From: Collinsella sp.
Lineage (GTDB): Bacteria; Actinomycetota; Coriobacteriia; Coriobacteriales; Coriobacteriaceae
Assembly (NCBI GenBank): GCA_019419645.1
Contig: DXZN01000001.1
Span: 45,161 to 108,639 of the forward strand
Direction: 5' to 3'
Length of the DNA stretch: 63,479 bases
The notes beneath the pieces were generated by a model. The model did no database searches and had not been told where the DNA came from. It saw only the letters and a list, made by a program, of their open reading frames with translations. Every line of letters begins with the position of its first letter. Positions within the stretch are counted from its first letter, which is position 1. The translations under genes and the position numbers were made by a program. Positions 54,267-63,414 of this stretch are shown here, one piece after another.

Positions 54267-56069
54267 ATGTCTCAGAGAAGCACCAGTCCGCTCAAACGTT
54301 CCACCGTGCGCCGCACGCTCCAGCGTTTTTGGGACGTCACGCGCACACAGCCGCTGATCGTCTTTCTCTCGGTGTTCTCGTCGGCCGGCTACATCTTTTT
54401 GCTCACGTTTGCCAACACCTACGTGATGGCCCTTATCGTCGACCGCGTCCAAGCCGGTCCCGTGGCGGGCGACCAGGTGTTTGAGGTCTTTGGTCCCTAC
54501 ATTCTGGCGCTCGTGCTCGTTAACCTGGTAGGCCAGATTCTCTCCAAGCTGCAGGATTACACCGTCTACAAGCTCGAGATTGCGGGCAACTATCACCTGG
54601 CGCGCCTGTGCTTTGACACACTCTCCAATCAATCCATGACATTCCACACCAGCCGCTTTGGCGGATCGCTTGTGAGCCAGACGAGCCGTTTTATGAGCGG
54701 CTACACGGGCCTGGTGGACGTGACGGTGTATTCGCTCATTCCCACCATCACCTCGGTTGTCTGCACGGTGGCGGCGCTCGCTCCGGTGGTGCCGACGTTT
54801 ACCGTGATCCTGGTGGGCATTATGGTCGTCTACATCGCGTTTGTCTGGCTTATGTATAAGCGCATCATGCCGCTTTCGGCCGCGACGTCCGCCGCGCAGA
54901 ACAAGCTGGCGGGCGTGCTGTCCGACGCGGTCACGAATATCCTGGCCGTCAAGACCTGTGGGCGCGAGGACTTTGAGCGCGACCTGTTCGATGCCGCCGA
55001 CCGCGCCGCGCGTGACGCCGAGACGGTTTCGATGCACGCCATGATGCAGCGCAACTTTACGACCTCGGGCCTTATCGTCATCACCATGGCCGTGGTGAGC
55101 GTGTTCGTCGCGGGCGGCAACGCGTGGTTTGGCATCTCGGCCGGCGCGCTCGTCATGATCTTTACCTATACGTACAACCTCACCATGCGTCTGAACTACG
55201 TAAGCTCCATGATGCAGCGCATCAACCGCGCGCTGGGCGATGCGGCCGAGATGACGCGTGTACTGGACGAACCGCGCCTGGTAGCGGACGACGAGAACGC
55301 CCCCGAGCTCAAGGTGGGCGAGGGCGCGATTGATTTTGAGCACCTGAGCTTTGCATACCGTGACGCCGCAGCGGGCGAGAGCGTGTTCGACGACCTGACG
55401 CTTCATGTGGCAGCGGGCCAGCGCGTGGGCCTGGTAGGCAAATCGGGCTCGGGCAAGACGACGCTCACCAAGTTGTTGCTGCGCCTGGACGACGTACAGG
55501 GCGGCCGCGAGCTCGTGGACGGCCAGGACGTCTCGCGCTGTACGCAGCAGAGTCTGCGCCGTCAGGTTGCCTACGTGCCGCAGGAGGCGCTGCTGTTCCA
55601 CCGCTCCATTCGCGAGAATATCGCCTATGGACGCCCCGACGCCACCGACGAGCAGATCCGCGAGGCGGCTCGCTTGGCTAATGCGACCGAGTTTATCGAC
55701 CGCCTGCCCCGTGGCTTTGACACCATGGTGGGCGAGCGCGGCGTTAAGCTTTCGGGCGGCCAACGCCAACGCGTGGCCATCGCCCGCGCTATCCTGACTG
55801 ACGCGCCGATTCTGGTGCTCGACGAGGCGACGTCTGCCTTGGACAGCGAGTCCGAGGCGCTGGTGCAGGAGGCGCTCGAGAACCTGATGCGCGGTCGCAC
55901 CTCCATTGTGGTGGCACATCGCCTGTCCACCGTGGCGGCGCTCGACCGCATCGTGGTGCTGGCGGACGGCGAGATTGTCGAAGACGGTACGCATGCGCAG
56001 CTTGTCGAGGCGGGCGGCGAGTATGCGAGCCTGTGGGGCCGCCAGACCGGCGCATTTTTGGAGGCGTAA
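54267..56069 (+). CDS. ABC exporter, fused permease-ATPase
   Basis: 600 residues from MSQRSTSPLKRSTVRRTLQRFW after GAAAGGAAG. Six membrane helices occupy about 25-310. The ATPase has Walker A VGLVGKSGSGKTTL near 391-404, Q-loop VPQEALLFHRSIRENIAYG near 443, signature KLSGGQRQRVAIARAIL near 497-513, Walker B PILVLDEATSALDSESE near 518 and switch His in VVAHRLSTV near 549. It is a type IV half-exporter that should form a homodimer to expel a drug, lipid or peptide. No accessory gene gives the substrate. It is 63 bp upstream of nth. Confidence 0.93.
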   Translation: MSQRSTSPLKRSTVRRTLQRFWDVTRTQPLIVFLSVFSSAGYIFLLTFANTYVMALIVDRVQAGPVAGDQVFEVFGPYILALVLVNLVGQILSKLQDYTVYKLEIAGNYHLARLCFDTLSNQSMTFHTSRFGGSLVSQTSRFMSGYTGLVDVTVYSLIPTITSVVCTVAALAPVVPTFTVILVGIMVVYIAFVWLMYKRIMPLSAATSAAQNKLAGVLSDAVTNILAVKTCGREDFERDLFDAADRAARDAETVSMHAMMQRNFTTSGLIVITMAVVSVFVAGGNAWFGISAGALVMIFTYTYNLTMRLNYVSSMMQRINRALGDAAEMTRVLDEPRLVADDENAPELKVGEGAIDFEHLSFAYRDAAAGESVFDDLTLHVAAGQRVGLVGKSGSGKTTLTKLLLRLDDVQGGRELVDGQDVSRCTQQSLRRQVAYVPQEALLFHRSIRENIAYGRPDATDEQIREAARLANATEFIDRLPRGFDTMVGERGVKLSGGQRQRVAIARAILTDAPILVLDEATSALDSESEALVQEALENLMRGRTSIVVAHRLSTVAALDRIVVLADGEIVEDGTHAQLVEAGGEYASLWGRQTGAFLEA

Positions 56070-56132
56070 AGGCCCCATACGTGGGACAATCGTGCCTATA
56101 GGTTTGTTACGCCGCTGAAGCGAGGAGTCGTT

Positions 56133-56798
56133 ATGCCACGCGAGACCAATGCCGCCAAACGCGAGCGCGCCGTTGAGGTGTGCGAGCGCCTCAACCGTCG
56201 CTATGGCCCGGTCGAGTGTTTTTTGGATCACGAGAATCCCTTTAGGCTGCTGATCGCGGTACTGCTCTCGGCTCAGACGACCGACGCGCAGGTCAACAAG
56301 GTGACGCCCCAACTGTTTGCCCAGTGGCCCACGCCCGAGGCCATGGCCGGGGCAAGTGTGACCGACGTGGCGGACACCATTAAGTCACTCGGCTTTTATA
56401 AGAGTAAGGCCAAGCATGCCGTGGAGGCCGCGCAGATGATCGTCGCCGATTACGGTGGCGAGGTGCCGGCCGACATGAAGGAGCTTGTAAAGCTGCCGGG
56501 CGTGGGGCGCAAGACGGCGAACATCGTACTCAACGTTGGGTTTGGCATCGTGGAAGGCATCGCGGTGGATACGCACGTCAACCGCATCGCGCACCGCCTG
56601 ATGCTGAGCCCCAAGACGCATGCCAAGGAGCCGCTCAAGACCGAGCAAGATCTGCTCAAGATTTTGCCGCACGAGTATTGGGAGTCGGTCAATCACCAGT
56701 GGATCACCTTCGGTCGCGAGATTTGCGATGCCCGTAAGCCCAAGTGCGACGAGTGTCCGCTGGCAGATTTGTGTCCCAGCGTACGCGTAGCGGGGTAG
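56133..56798 (+). CDS. nth: endonuclease III
   Basis: 221 residues. Helix-hairpin-helix LVKLPGVGRKTANIVLNVGF near 110-129 with the catalytic Lys, catalytic Asp in GIAVDTHVNRIAHRL near 137-151, and a C-terminal 4Fe-4S site CDARKPKCDECPLADLC (C-X6-C-X2-C-X5-C). It removes oxidised pyrimidines and nicks the abasic strand. In contrast to the MutY-like protein at 49098, its iron-sulfur cysteines and catalytic Asp are intact. Start ATG follows GCGAGGAG. Confidence 0.97.
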   Translation: MPRETNAAKRERAVEVCERLNRRYGPVECFLDHENPFRLLIAVLLSAQTTDAQVNKVTPQLFAQWPTPEAMAGASVTDVADTIKSLGFYKSKAKHAVEAAQMIVADYGGEVPADMKELVKLPGVGRKTANIVLNVGFGIVEGIAVDTHVNRIAHRLMLSPKTHAKEPLKTEQDLLKILPHEYWESVNHQWITFGREICDARKPKCDECPLADLCPSVRVAG

Positions 56799-56848
56799 GG
56801 CGGAACGCATCTCCGTCTGGCGTTTTTGTTGCGGGGCTGGGCGTACGC

Positions 56849-56932
56849 TTGAGCTGGAGTCCTCTCCATGCGCTACCATGACAGACAATGTATTTGACGT
56901 ACGACCCGCCGAGCTTGCCCCGGCGGGCTTTT
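56849..56932 (+). promoter_or_regulatory. promoter and terminator-like hairpin upstream of mfd
   Basis: TTGAGC (56849) and TACCAT (56874) are 19 bp apart. Then CCCGCCG / CGGCGGG (56905-56927) with CTTTT follows, 25 nt before the mfd start codon. The hairpin could end the nth transcript or attenuate the mfd transcript. Confidence 0.5.
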
Positions 56933-56957
56933 GGCGTTGCGATGCCGGAGGAACAGC

Positions 56958-59900
56958 ATGCTCATTCACCGTATAGCCGCGCAGCTCTACACTGCCGAGG
57001 CCTTGCAGACCGTCGAGGCCGGACTCGATGCCGGCGAGGACGTGACGCTGGCCGTGTCGCAGTCGGGCCGTACGCTCATGGCGGCCGCCCAGTTTGCGCG
57101 CCGTCCGCGCCCCACGGTCTACATTGTGAGCGGCGAGGACGCGGCCGATCGCGCCGCGCGCAGCCTTGCCGCCTACGTGGGCTTGGCGCATGTGTGCCGT
57201 TTTCCCGAGCGCAAGGACTATCCGTGGCGCGAGCAGGCGCCCGACGACGCCGTGGTAGCGCAGCGCTGCGAGGCTCTGGGGCGCATCGTGCGCGGGGACA
57301 ACTGCATCATGGTCGCTTCGGCCCGTGCGCTGTTGCGCTGCGTACCGCCGGTCGAGAGTCGCTATTGGGAGTCCACCACTTTTGCGGTGGGCGAGGAGAT
57401 TCCTTTTGACGAGGTGCCGCAGCGCCTGGTGGGCATGGGCTACACCAATGCCGGCGCCGCCGACGCGCCCGGTCTGTTCCGCGTGCACGGCGACACCGTC
57501 GAGGTGTTCCCCGCACAGGAAAAGGCGCCCGTGCGCATCGAGTTCTTTGGCGACGAGATTGACCGCATCCGCCGCATGGTGAGCTCCACGGGCCAAACCA
57601 TCGGCAACGAGGACAGCATCGAGATCTTCCCCTGCCGTGAGCTGGCGCTTACCGACGATGCCGTCCACAACATGCACGTGGCGCTCTATCGCGCCAGTCA
57701 GGACGACAGCAAACTGGCGGCGCTGCTCGAGATGGTGGACGCGCGCATCGTCACGCCCGAGCTCGACCGCTTTTTGCCGGTTATGTACGGCCAGACCGTG
57801 AGCCCGCTGTCGCATGTGAGCGGCAAGGCACTCGTGGTGCTGTCCGAGCCGCGCTCGCTGTTCGATGACTGCCTGCGCGCTTACGAGGATATCGAGGCGC
57901 GTGCCGGCGAGGCGGGGGTCGACCGTCTGGACGGCCTGTACGTGCGCGCCCAGCAGCTCGACTTTGGTGCCCAGCAGCGCCTGAACTACGTGAGCCTCAT
58001 CCGTGCCGGCGGTGTGGTGACGGCCGAGCTCAAGATTGAGCAGCCGGCCATCGCAGGCTCGGACAACCGTTTTATGACGCGTATCCAGGAGGTCGTGGGC
58101 AAGCGCTACGCCTGCGTGTTTGCCATTCCCGACCGCGGTGCGCGCGAGTCGATGGAGCTCACCTTTGGCGATGAGGGCGTTACCTTTGAGGAGTCGCTGA
58201 CGGCCGCGCCCGAAAACGCCGGTGTTATCGGCGACCGTGTACGCGTGGCGGCGGCGGATTCTGCCGACCGTGCCGCCCGCCAGGAGGCCCATGCTTCCAT
58301 TCGCGAGCGCAAGGCAGATGCGCTCAACGCCCGCTCACTCGAGGCGGGTGCCGCCCAGGCTGCCGCCGGTGCCGCCGTGCCCACCATCTCGCGCGGACGC
58401 GTAACCTTTGTCGATGCCGCCCTGCCGCAGGGCGTGGTGGTGCCCGATGCCAACCTGGCAGTGTTCTCGATCGCCGACCTCAACGCCCGCATGGATGCCA
58501 ACCGCGCGCGCAGCCGCCGCAAGGTTGACATTACGCAGATCACCTTCCCGTTTAAGCCGGGCGATTACGTGGTGCACGCCACCCACGGCATCGCGCTCTT
58601 TAGCGAGATCGCGCGCCAGGAAGTGGGCGGCAAGGAACGCGACTACTTTTTGCTGGAATATGCCGACGGCGACAAGCTCTACGTGCCGCTCGAGCAGGTC
58701 GACCGCATCACGCGCTATGTTGGCCCCGACGGTGACAAGCCGCGCCTGACCAGGCTCAATACCGCCGACTGGACGCGTGCAACCAACAAGGCGCGCAAGA
58801 ATGCCAAAAAGCTGGCGTTTGACCTGGTCGACCTGTATACGCGCCGCTCGTCGATTACCGGTATTGCCTGTCCGCCCGATACGCCCGAGCAGATCGAGAT
58901 GGAGGAGAGCTTTCCCTACGACGAGACGCGCGACCAGTTGGAGGCCATCGCCGACATTAAGGCCGACATGGAGGCGCCCAAGCCCATGGACCGCCTGCTG
59001 TGCGGCGACGTGGGCTTTGGCAAGACCGAGGTCGCCCTGCGCGCGGCGTTTAAGTGCGTGGACTCCGGCCGCCAGGTCATGGTGCTCTGCCCCACGACCA
59101 TTCTGGCCCAACAGCACTACGAGACGTTCTTTGAACGCTTTGCCCCGTTTGGCCTTGAGGTCGAGGTGCTCAGCCGCTTCCGCACGCCGGCGCAGCAAAA
59201 GCGCGCGCTCAAGGCATTTGCCGAGGGCACGATCGATGTGCTCATCGGCACGCACCGCCTGCTTTCGGCCGATGTGAACCCCAAGAACCTGGGCCTGGTG
59301 ATCATCGACGAGGAACAGCGCTTTGGCGTGCAGCACAAGGAGCAGCTCAAGAACCTGCGCGAGCAGATTGACGTGCTCACGCTTTCGGCCACGCCCATCC
59401 CGCGTACCATGCAGATGGCCACGAGCGGCGTGCGCGACATGAGCCTGATCACCACGCCGCCGACCGGGCGTCGCCCCGTGATCGTGCATGTGGGGGAGTA
59501 TGACCCCGATGTGGTGAGCGCGGCGATTCGCCTGGAGGTGGGCCGCGGCGGCCAGGTGTACTACGTGTCCAACCGCGTCAAGACCATCGACGACGCCGTG
59601 GCGCGCGTGCACGAGGCCGCGCCCGAGGCGCGCGTGGGCGTGGCGCACGGCAAGATGAGCCCGCGCGAGGTCGAGGACGTGATGATTGAGTTCGCGACCA
59701 AAAAGATCGACGTGCTCATCGCCACGACCATCGTGGAGAGCGGCATCGACAACGCGACCGCCAACACGCTGATCATCGAGGACTCGCAGCGCTTGGGTCT
59801 GGCACAGCTCTACCAGCTCAAGGGCCGTGTGGGTCGCTCTGCCACGCAGGCCTACGCGTACTTTATGTTCCCGGGCGAGCTGCCGCTCACCGAGGAGGCG

Positions 59901-60590
59901 ACGGCGCGCCTGACCGCACTTTCCGAGTTCCAGGACCTGGGCAGCGGCATGCGCATCGCCATGCGCGACCTGGAGATCCGTGGTGCCGGCTCGCTTATGG
60001 GTGCCGAGCAGCACGGTAACCTGTCGAGCGTGGGCTTTGACCTGTTTACGCAGATGCTGGGCCAGGCCGTGGCCGAGGCGCGCGGCGATGACGATGCCGG
60101 CGTGGAGGCGGCGAGCGTGGGCATTAACCTGCCGGCCGATTACTTCTTGTCCGAGGAGTACCTGCCGGCGGTGGACCGGCGCGTGCTCGTGTACCGTAAG
60201 CTCGCGGCGGCCGAGGACCTGGAGAGTGTCGACGAGGTGCAGGAGGAGACCGAGGCCGCGCATGGTGAGCTGCCGTTGGCGGGACTCAACCTGTTCAATC
60301 GCGCACGAATTCGCATTCGCGGCGAGCGCCTGGGGCTCGAGAGCGTCACGCTCAGCGGCGGTCGCATTACGTTTTTGGGCGTCGACGTGCCCAAGAAGGT
60401 GGCCTTTGAGCTTAAGACCCGCTATGGCGCGGTGAACTTCCCCAAGAGCCGCAAACTGTCGGTGCCCTACAAGGCGGGCGCCGGCGCGGGCAGCGGCCTG
60501 GGTCGCGGTCTCGACGCCAACGACGGTACCGGCCCCGTGGCCGCGGCACTCATGCTGTTGCAGCAGTTGGGTGCGAGCGACGACGACTAA
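56958..60590 (+). CDS. mfd: transcription-repair coupling factor
   Basis: 1210 residues from MLIHRIAAQLYTAEAL after CCGGAGGAAC. The N-terminal UvrB-homology module includes FPERKDYPWREQAPDD and GDTVEVFPAQEKAPVRIEFFGDEIDRI. The RNA-polymerase-interaction domain has KPGDYVVHATHGIALF near 534. The RecG-like translocase shows Walker A LLCGDVGFGKTEVALRA near 679-695, TTILAQQHYETF, DEEQRFG near 782, LSATPIPRTMQMA near 812 and VATTIVESGIDN-type motif VI sequences. It displaces stalled RNA polymerase and recruits UvrA. The linker around residues 440-470 is Ala-rich and slightly long. Standard length otherwise. Confidence 0.98.
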   Translation: MLIHRIAAQLYTAEALQTVEAGLDAGEDVTLAVSQSGRTLMAAAQFARRPRPTVYIVSGEDAADRAARSLAAYVGLAHVCRFPERKDYPWREQAPDDAVVAQRCEALGRIVRGDNCIMVASARALLRCVPPVESRYWESTTFAVGEEIPFDEVPQRLVGMGYTNAGAADAPGLFRVHGDTVEVFPAQEKAPVRIEFFGDEIDRIRRMVSSTGQTIGNEDSIEIFPCRELALTDDAVHNMHVALYRASQDDSKLAALLEMVDARIVTPELDRFLPVMYGQTVSPLSHVSGKALVVLSEPRSLFDDCLRAYEDIEARAGEAGVDRLDGLYVRAQQLDFGAQQRLNYVSLIRAGGVVTAELKIEQPAIAGSDNRFMTRIQEVVGKRYACVFAIPDRGARESMELTFGDEGVTFEESLTAAPENAGVIGDRVRVAAADSADRAARQEAHASIRERKADALNARSLEAGAAQAAAGAAVPTISRGRVTFVDAALPQGVVVPDANLAVFSIADLNARMDANRARSRRKVDITQITFPFKPGDYVVHATHGIALFSEIARQEVGGKERDYFLLEYADGDKLYVPLEQVDRITRYVGPDGDKPRLTRLNTADWTRATNKARKNAKKLAFDLVDLYTRRSSITGIACPPDTPEQIEMEESFPYDETRDQLEAIADIKADMEAPKPMDRLLCGDVGFGKTEVALRAAFKCVDSGRQVMVLCPTTILAQQHYETFFERFAPFGLEVEVLSRFRTPAQQKRALKAFAEGTIDVLIGTHRLLSADVNPKNLGLVIIDEEQRFGVQHKEQLKNLREQIDVLTLSATPIPRTMQMATSGVRDMSLITTPPTGRRPVIVHVGEYDPDVVSAAIRLEVGRGGQVYYVSNRVKTIDDAVARVHEAAPEARVGVAHGKMSPREVEDVMIEFATKKIDVLIATTIVESGIDNATANTLIIEDSQRLGLAQLYQLKGRVGRSATQAYAYFMFPGELPLTEEATARLTALSEFQDLGSGMRIAMRDLEIRGAGSLMGAEQHGNLSSVGFDLFTQMLGQAVAEARGDDDAGVEAASVGINLPADYFLSEEYLPAVDRRVLVYRKLAAAEDLESVDEVQEETEAAHGELPLAGLNLFNRARIRIRGERLGLESVTLSGGRITFLGVDVPKKVAFELKTRYGAVNFPKSRKLSVPYKAGAGAGSGLGRGLDANDGTGPVAAALMLLQQLGASDDD

Positions 60591-60646
60591 CGGGTCGACG
60601 CTGCAAACGCCCCATTTGGGCACTCTGGTTCCATCGAAAGGAAAGC

Positions 60647-61510
60647 ATGTTCGGATACATCTATAAGAAAGACGTCGCCATTATCGCGGTTGTCCTGTGT
60701 CTTTGTCTGGGCGTGGGCAGTTTCTTCGACTATCAGATTTCGAGCGCGCTGTTCAACATCGGCAGCATGTACGGCCGCTTTATCGAGGCTGCCGGCGAGC
60801 TGCCGTTCGAGCTGACGGCGAGCATTGCGGGCGTTGTGCTCGTGCGCGCGGTGCGCCCCGACTCCAGGGGGAGCAAATGGCTCGCCGTGCTCGGCATCCT
60901 CGTCAACGTCGGCCTGGCCGGCTACGAGATCGTCTCGTCCCTGCGGGTTGGCGGCAAGCTCATCGCGGTTCAGTTGGTGCTGACGTTTGTGCTGGCCATC
61001 GCTGCCAACCTCATCGTCTATCGCCTCACGCGAAACACCGAGCCCAAAGAGCTCACGCGCTGGGCGTTGATGGTGCTTGCCGTGTGGGTCGCTCAGGCCA
61101 TCATCCTCAACGTCATTGTCAAGCCGTTGTGGTCACGCCCGCGCATGCGCGTGATCGAGGTCACGCCGGGGCTCAATTTTCAGCCGTGGTGGGTGATCGG
61201 TAACCCCGACAAGTGGGCCTATATCGCCGCCGGCGTGATCAAGGACGGCTTCAAGTCGTTTGCGAGCGGACACACGGCGCATGCGGCGATCGGCCTTATG
61301 CTCGCCGGGCTTCCCGCGGCGGCCTTTAAGGAAAAGCCGTCGCGACGCCGCGTGGTCTTTTGGGTCGCGGCGGCCGTCGCGGCGCTCGTCGCCTTTGGCC
61401 GTATCGTGATCGGTGCGCACTTTTTGACTGACGTGAGTTGCGGCTTTGCCCTGGTGTTGGCACTTGAGTGCCTTGCCGCGCGCATTGCCTATCCTCACGG
61501 CGTACAATAG
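60647..61510 (+). CDS. PAP2 superfamily phosphatase, membrane protein
   Basis: 287 residues with about six to seven membrane helices. The acid-phosphatase triad is in order: KPLWSRPRMR near 163-172, SFASGHTAHAAIG near 204-216 and GRIVIGAHFLTDVSCGF near 247-263. Family members dephosphorylate lipid pyrophosphates such as undecaprenyl diphosphate or phosphatidic acid at the membrane. Start MFGYIYKKDV follows GAAAGGAAAG. It lies 56 bp after mfd and 45 bp before the aldolase gene, but no functional link is evident. Confidence 0.92.
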   Translation: MFGYIYKKDVAIIAVVLCLCLGVGSFFDYQISSALFNIGSMYGRFIEAAGELPFELTASIAGVVLVRAVRPDSRGSKWLAVLGILVNVGLAGYEIVSSLRVGGKLIAVQLVLTFVLAIAANLIVYRLTRNTEPKELTRWALMVLAVWVAQAIILNVIVKPLWSRPRMRVIEVTPGLNFQPWWVIGNPDKWAYIAAGVIKDGFKSFASGHTAHAAIGLMLAGLPAAAFKEKPSRRRVVFWVAAAVAALVAFGRIVIGAHFLTDVSCGFALVLALECLAARIAYPHGVQ

Positions 61511-61555
61511 CCCCACCTGAATCATCTGGACGATACCTGGTAAGAGAGGATTGCC

Positions 61556-62581
61556 ATGCTCGCGTTCAACAATGACTATTCCCACGGTGCACATCCGGCG
61601 GTGCTGCAAGCGCTCGTCGACACCAATATGGAACCGCAGCCCGGCTACGGCACCGATGCACATACCGAGCGTGCCAAGCAGCTTATCCGCGAGGCCTGTC
61701 AGGCTCCCGATGCCGACGTGTTTTTTCTGGTGGGCGGCACGCAGGCCAACGCGACGGTGATCGACATGCTGCTTGCGCCCTACGAGGGCGTCGTTGCTGC
61801 TGAGACTGGCCACGTCGCCTGCCATGAGGCGGGCGCTATCGAGTTTGGCGGCCACAAGGTGCTCACCATTCCCGGCTACGAGGGCAAGATGCACGCCGAG
61901 GACCTCGAGAACTATATCCAGGTGTTCTACGAAAACGAGAGCTACGAGCACACGGTGTTCCCGGGCGCCGTGTACGTGAGCCTATCGACCGAGTACGGCA
62001 CGCTGTACTCTAAGGCCGAGCTGGCCGAAATTTATGCGGTGTGCCAGAAGCGCGAGATTCCGCTGTTTGTGGATGGTGCCCGCCTGGCCTATGCGCTGGC
62101 AGCCGACGAGTGCGACCTCACTCTGCCCGAGCTGGCACAGCTGTGCGACGTGTTCTACATCGGCGGCACCAAGTGCGGCGCACTCTGCGGCGAGGCTGTG
62201 GTGTTCTGCGGCATGCACGCTCCGGCTCACCCCATTCCGCGCATTAAGCAGCACGGCGCGCTGCTTGCCAAGGGCCGCCTGACGGGCGTGCAGTTTGAGG
62301 CGCTCTTTACCGATGGCCTGTATTTTGAGATTGGTCGCCAGGCGATTGAGACCGCTCAGGCGCTGCGTCGCGTGCTGCACGAGCGCGGCTACCAGTTCTT
62401 CTTGGAGACGCCGACCAACCAGCAGTTTGTGATTCTGCCCAACGAGGACATGGCCCGCATTCGCGAGCATGCCTCGATCGAGTACTGGGAAAAGTACGAC
62501 GAGACCCACACGGTGGTGCGCTTTTGCACCAGCTGGGCCACGACGCAGGAGGACATCGACGCGCTGGCGGCTGTCCTGTAG
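61556..62581 (+). CDS. ltaE: low-specificity L-threonine aldolase (beta-eliminating lyase family)
   Basis: 341 residues from MLAFNNDYSHGAHPAVLQAL after AGAGAGGA. PLP-dependent fold type I: YGTDAHTERAKQLIREA near 33, FLVGGTQANATVI near 58, ETGHVACHEAGAIEF near 83, and the Schiff-base Lys in YIGGTKCGALCGEAVVF near 205. It splits L-threonine or L-allo-threonine to glycine and acetaldehyde. The family also includes related lyases, so precise substrate is not certain. Confidence 0.93.
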   Translation: MLAFNNDYSHGAHPAVLQALVDTNMEPQPGYGTDAHTERAKQLIREACQAPDADVFFLVGGTQANATVIDMLLAPYEGVVAAETGHVACHEAGAIEFGGHKVLTIPGYEGKMHAEDLENYIQVFYENESYEHTVFPGAVYVSLSTEYGTLYSKAELAEIYAVCQKREIPLFVDGARLAYALAADECDLTLPELAQLCDVFYIGGTKCGALCGEAVVFCGMHAPAHPIPRIKQHGALLAKGRLTGVQFEALFTDGLYFEIGRQAIETAQALRRVLHERGYQFFLETPTNQQFVILPNEDMARIREHASIEYWEKYDETHTVVRFCTSWATTQEDIDALAAVL

Positions 62582-62599
62582 CCTGATGTAATGACGAGG

Positions 62600-62640
62600 G
62601 GCCGCCTTGCGCTGGGTTTGGCGCAGGGCGGCCTTTGCTT
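62600..62640 (+). terminator. terminator-like hairpin before the acetyltransferase gene
   Basis: GGCCGCCTTGCGC pairs with GCGCAGGGCGGCC (62600-62633), followed by TTTGCTTTTGG. It probably ends the aldolase transcript, yet it lies only 20-25 nt before the next start codon. Confidence 0.75.
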
Positions 62641-62658
62641 TTGGGGGAGAAGGGTTGT

Positions 62659-63249
62659 ATGACCGAGATGTCCGAGCCGACGATTCGCCTGGCGACGCCC
62701 GATGATGCGCAGGCATTGCTTGCCATTTATGAACCGTATGTGCTCAAGACGGCGATTACCTGCGAATACGAGGTGCCGAGCGTCGAGGAGTTTGCCGGGC
62801 GTATCGAGTGTACACTCAAGCGCTATCCGTATTTGGTGATGGAGCTGGACGGGCGTCCGGTGGGCTATGCCTATGTGAGCGCGCTTAACAGCCGCGAGGC
62901 CTATGACTGGTCGGTCGAGACCTCGATCTACCTGGCGCGCGATGTGCGCCACGGCGGGCTGGGCCGCAAGCTGCACGATGCACTCAAGCAATGCTTGATC
63001 GCGATGGGCATCACCAACATGTGCGCACTCATTGCCGTGCCGCACGAAAAGGATGACGAGTACCTGACGCATAACAGCCAGGACTTCCATGCTCATATGG
63101 GGTATCGCCTGGTGGGCGCTTTTGACCGCTGCGCTCAGAAGTTCGGTCGCTGGTACGACATGTGCTGGATGGAGCTGGTCCTAACCGAGCGCACGCCCAA
63201 CCAGCCCAAGCCGACCTGGTTCCCCGACCTCCCCAAACCTGCCATTTAG
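62659..63249 (+). CDS. GNAT-family N-acetyltransferase
   Basis: 196 residues from MTEMSEPTIRLATPDDAQALLAIYEPYV; ATG follows GGGGGAGAAGGG. The GNAT core is visible: SIYLARDVRHGGLGRKLHDAL near 96-116 with the acetyl-CoA loop (R-x-x-G-x-G-like RHGGLGRK), and a late HMGYRLVGAFDRCAQKFGRWYDMCWMEL block typical of phosphinothricin-type acetyltransferases. It should acetylate a small amine such as an amino acid analogue. Last gene of the window; a repeat begins at its stop codon. Confidence 0.9.
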   Translation: MTEMSEPTIRLATPDDAQALLAIYEPYVLKTAITCEYEVPSVEEFAGRIECTLKRYPYLVMELDGRPVGYAYVSALNSREAYDWSVETSIYLARDVRHGGLGRKLHDALKQCLIAMGITNMCALIAVPHEKDDEYLTHNSQDFHAHMGYRLVGAFDRCAQKFGRWYDMCWMELVLTERTPNQPKPTWFPDLPKPAI

Positions 63250-63414
63250 GGACAGGTTTATTTTGGCAGGTTTTATCTGGGCAAACGTTGCAAGCCGCTG
63301 CGAAGGATGCGGATACCTTCGCGGCGGCTTTTGTTTTGGGTGTGTATGACCAAGGCGATTGACCTGCGGATGCAGCAAAGCTCCAGATAAAACCGACCAA
63401 ACTAGACCTGTCCC
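63248..63414. repeat. AGGGACAGG inverted repeat enclosing a terminator
   Basis: Left arm 63248-63280 (AGGGACAGGTTTATTTTGGC onwards to TTTTATCTGG) pairs with right arm 63383-63414 (CCAGATAAAACC to ACCTGTCCCT) with several mismatches. Between them a strong terminator GCCGCTGCGAAGG / CCTTCGCGGCGGC (63294-63327) is followed by TTTTGTTTT. The left arm begins at the acetyltransferase stop codon. The rest of the window (63415-63479) holds no recognisable gene. Confidence 0.72.

Noticed and set aside
54138..60623. Very long minus-strand frames opposite the ABC exporter, nth and mfd (724, 635 and 762 residues)
   Set aside because: High-GC coding on the plus strand leaves the complementary frame open; products are Arg/His/Ala-rich with no domain, and the plus-strand genes have full motif sets.
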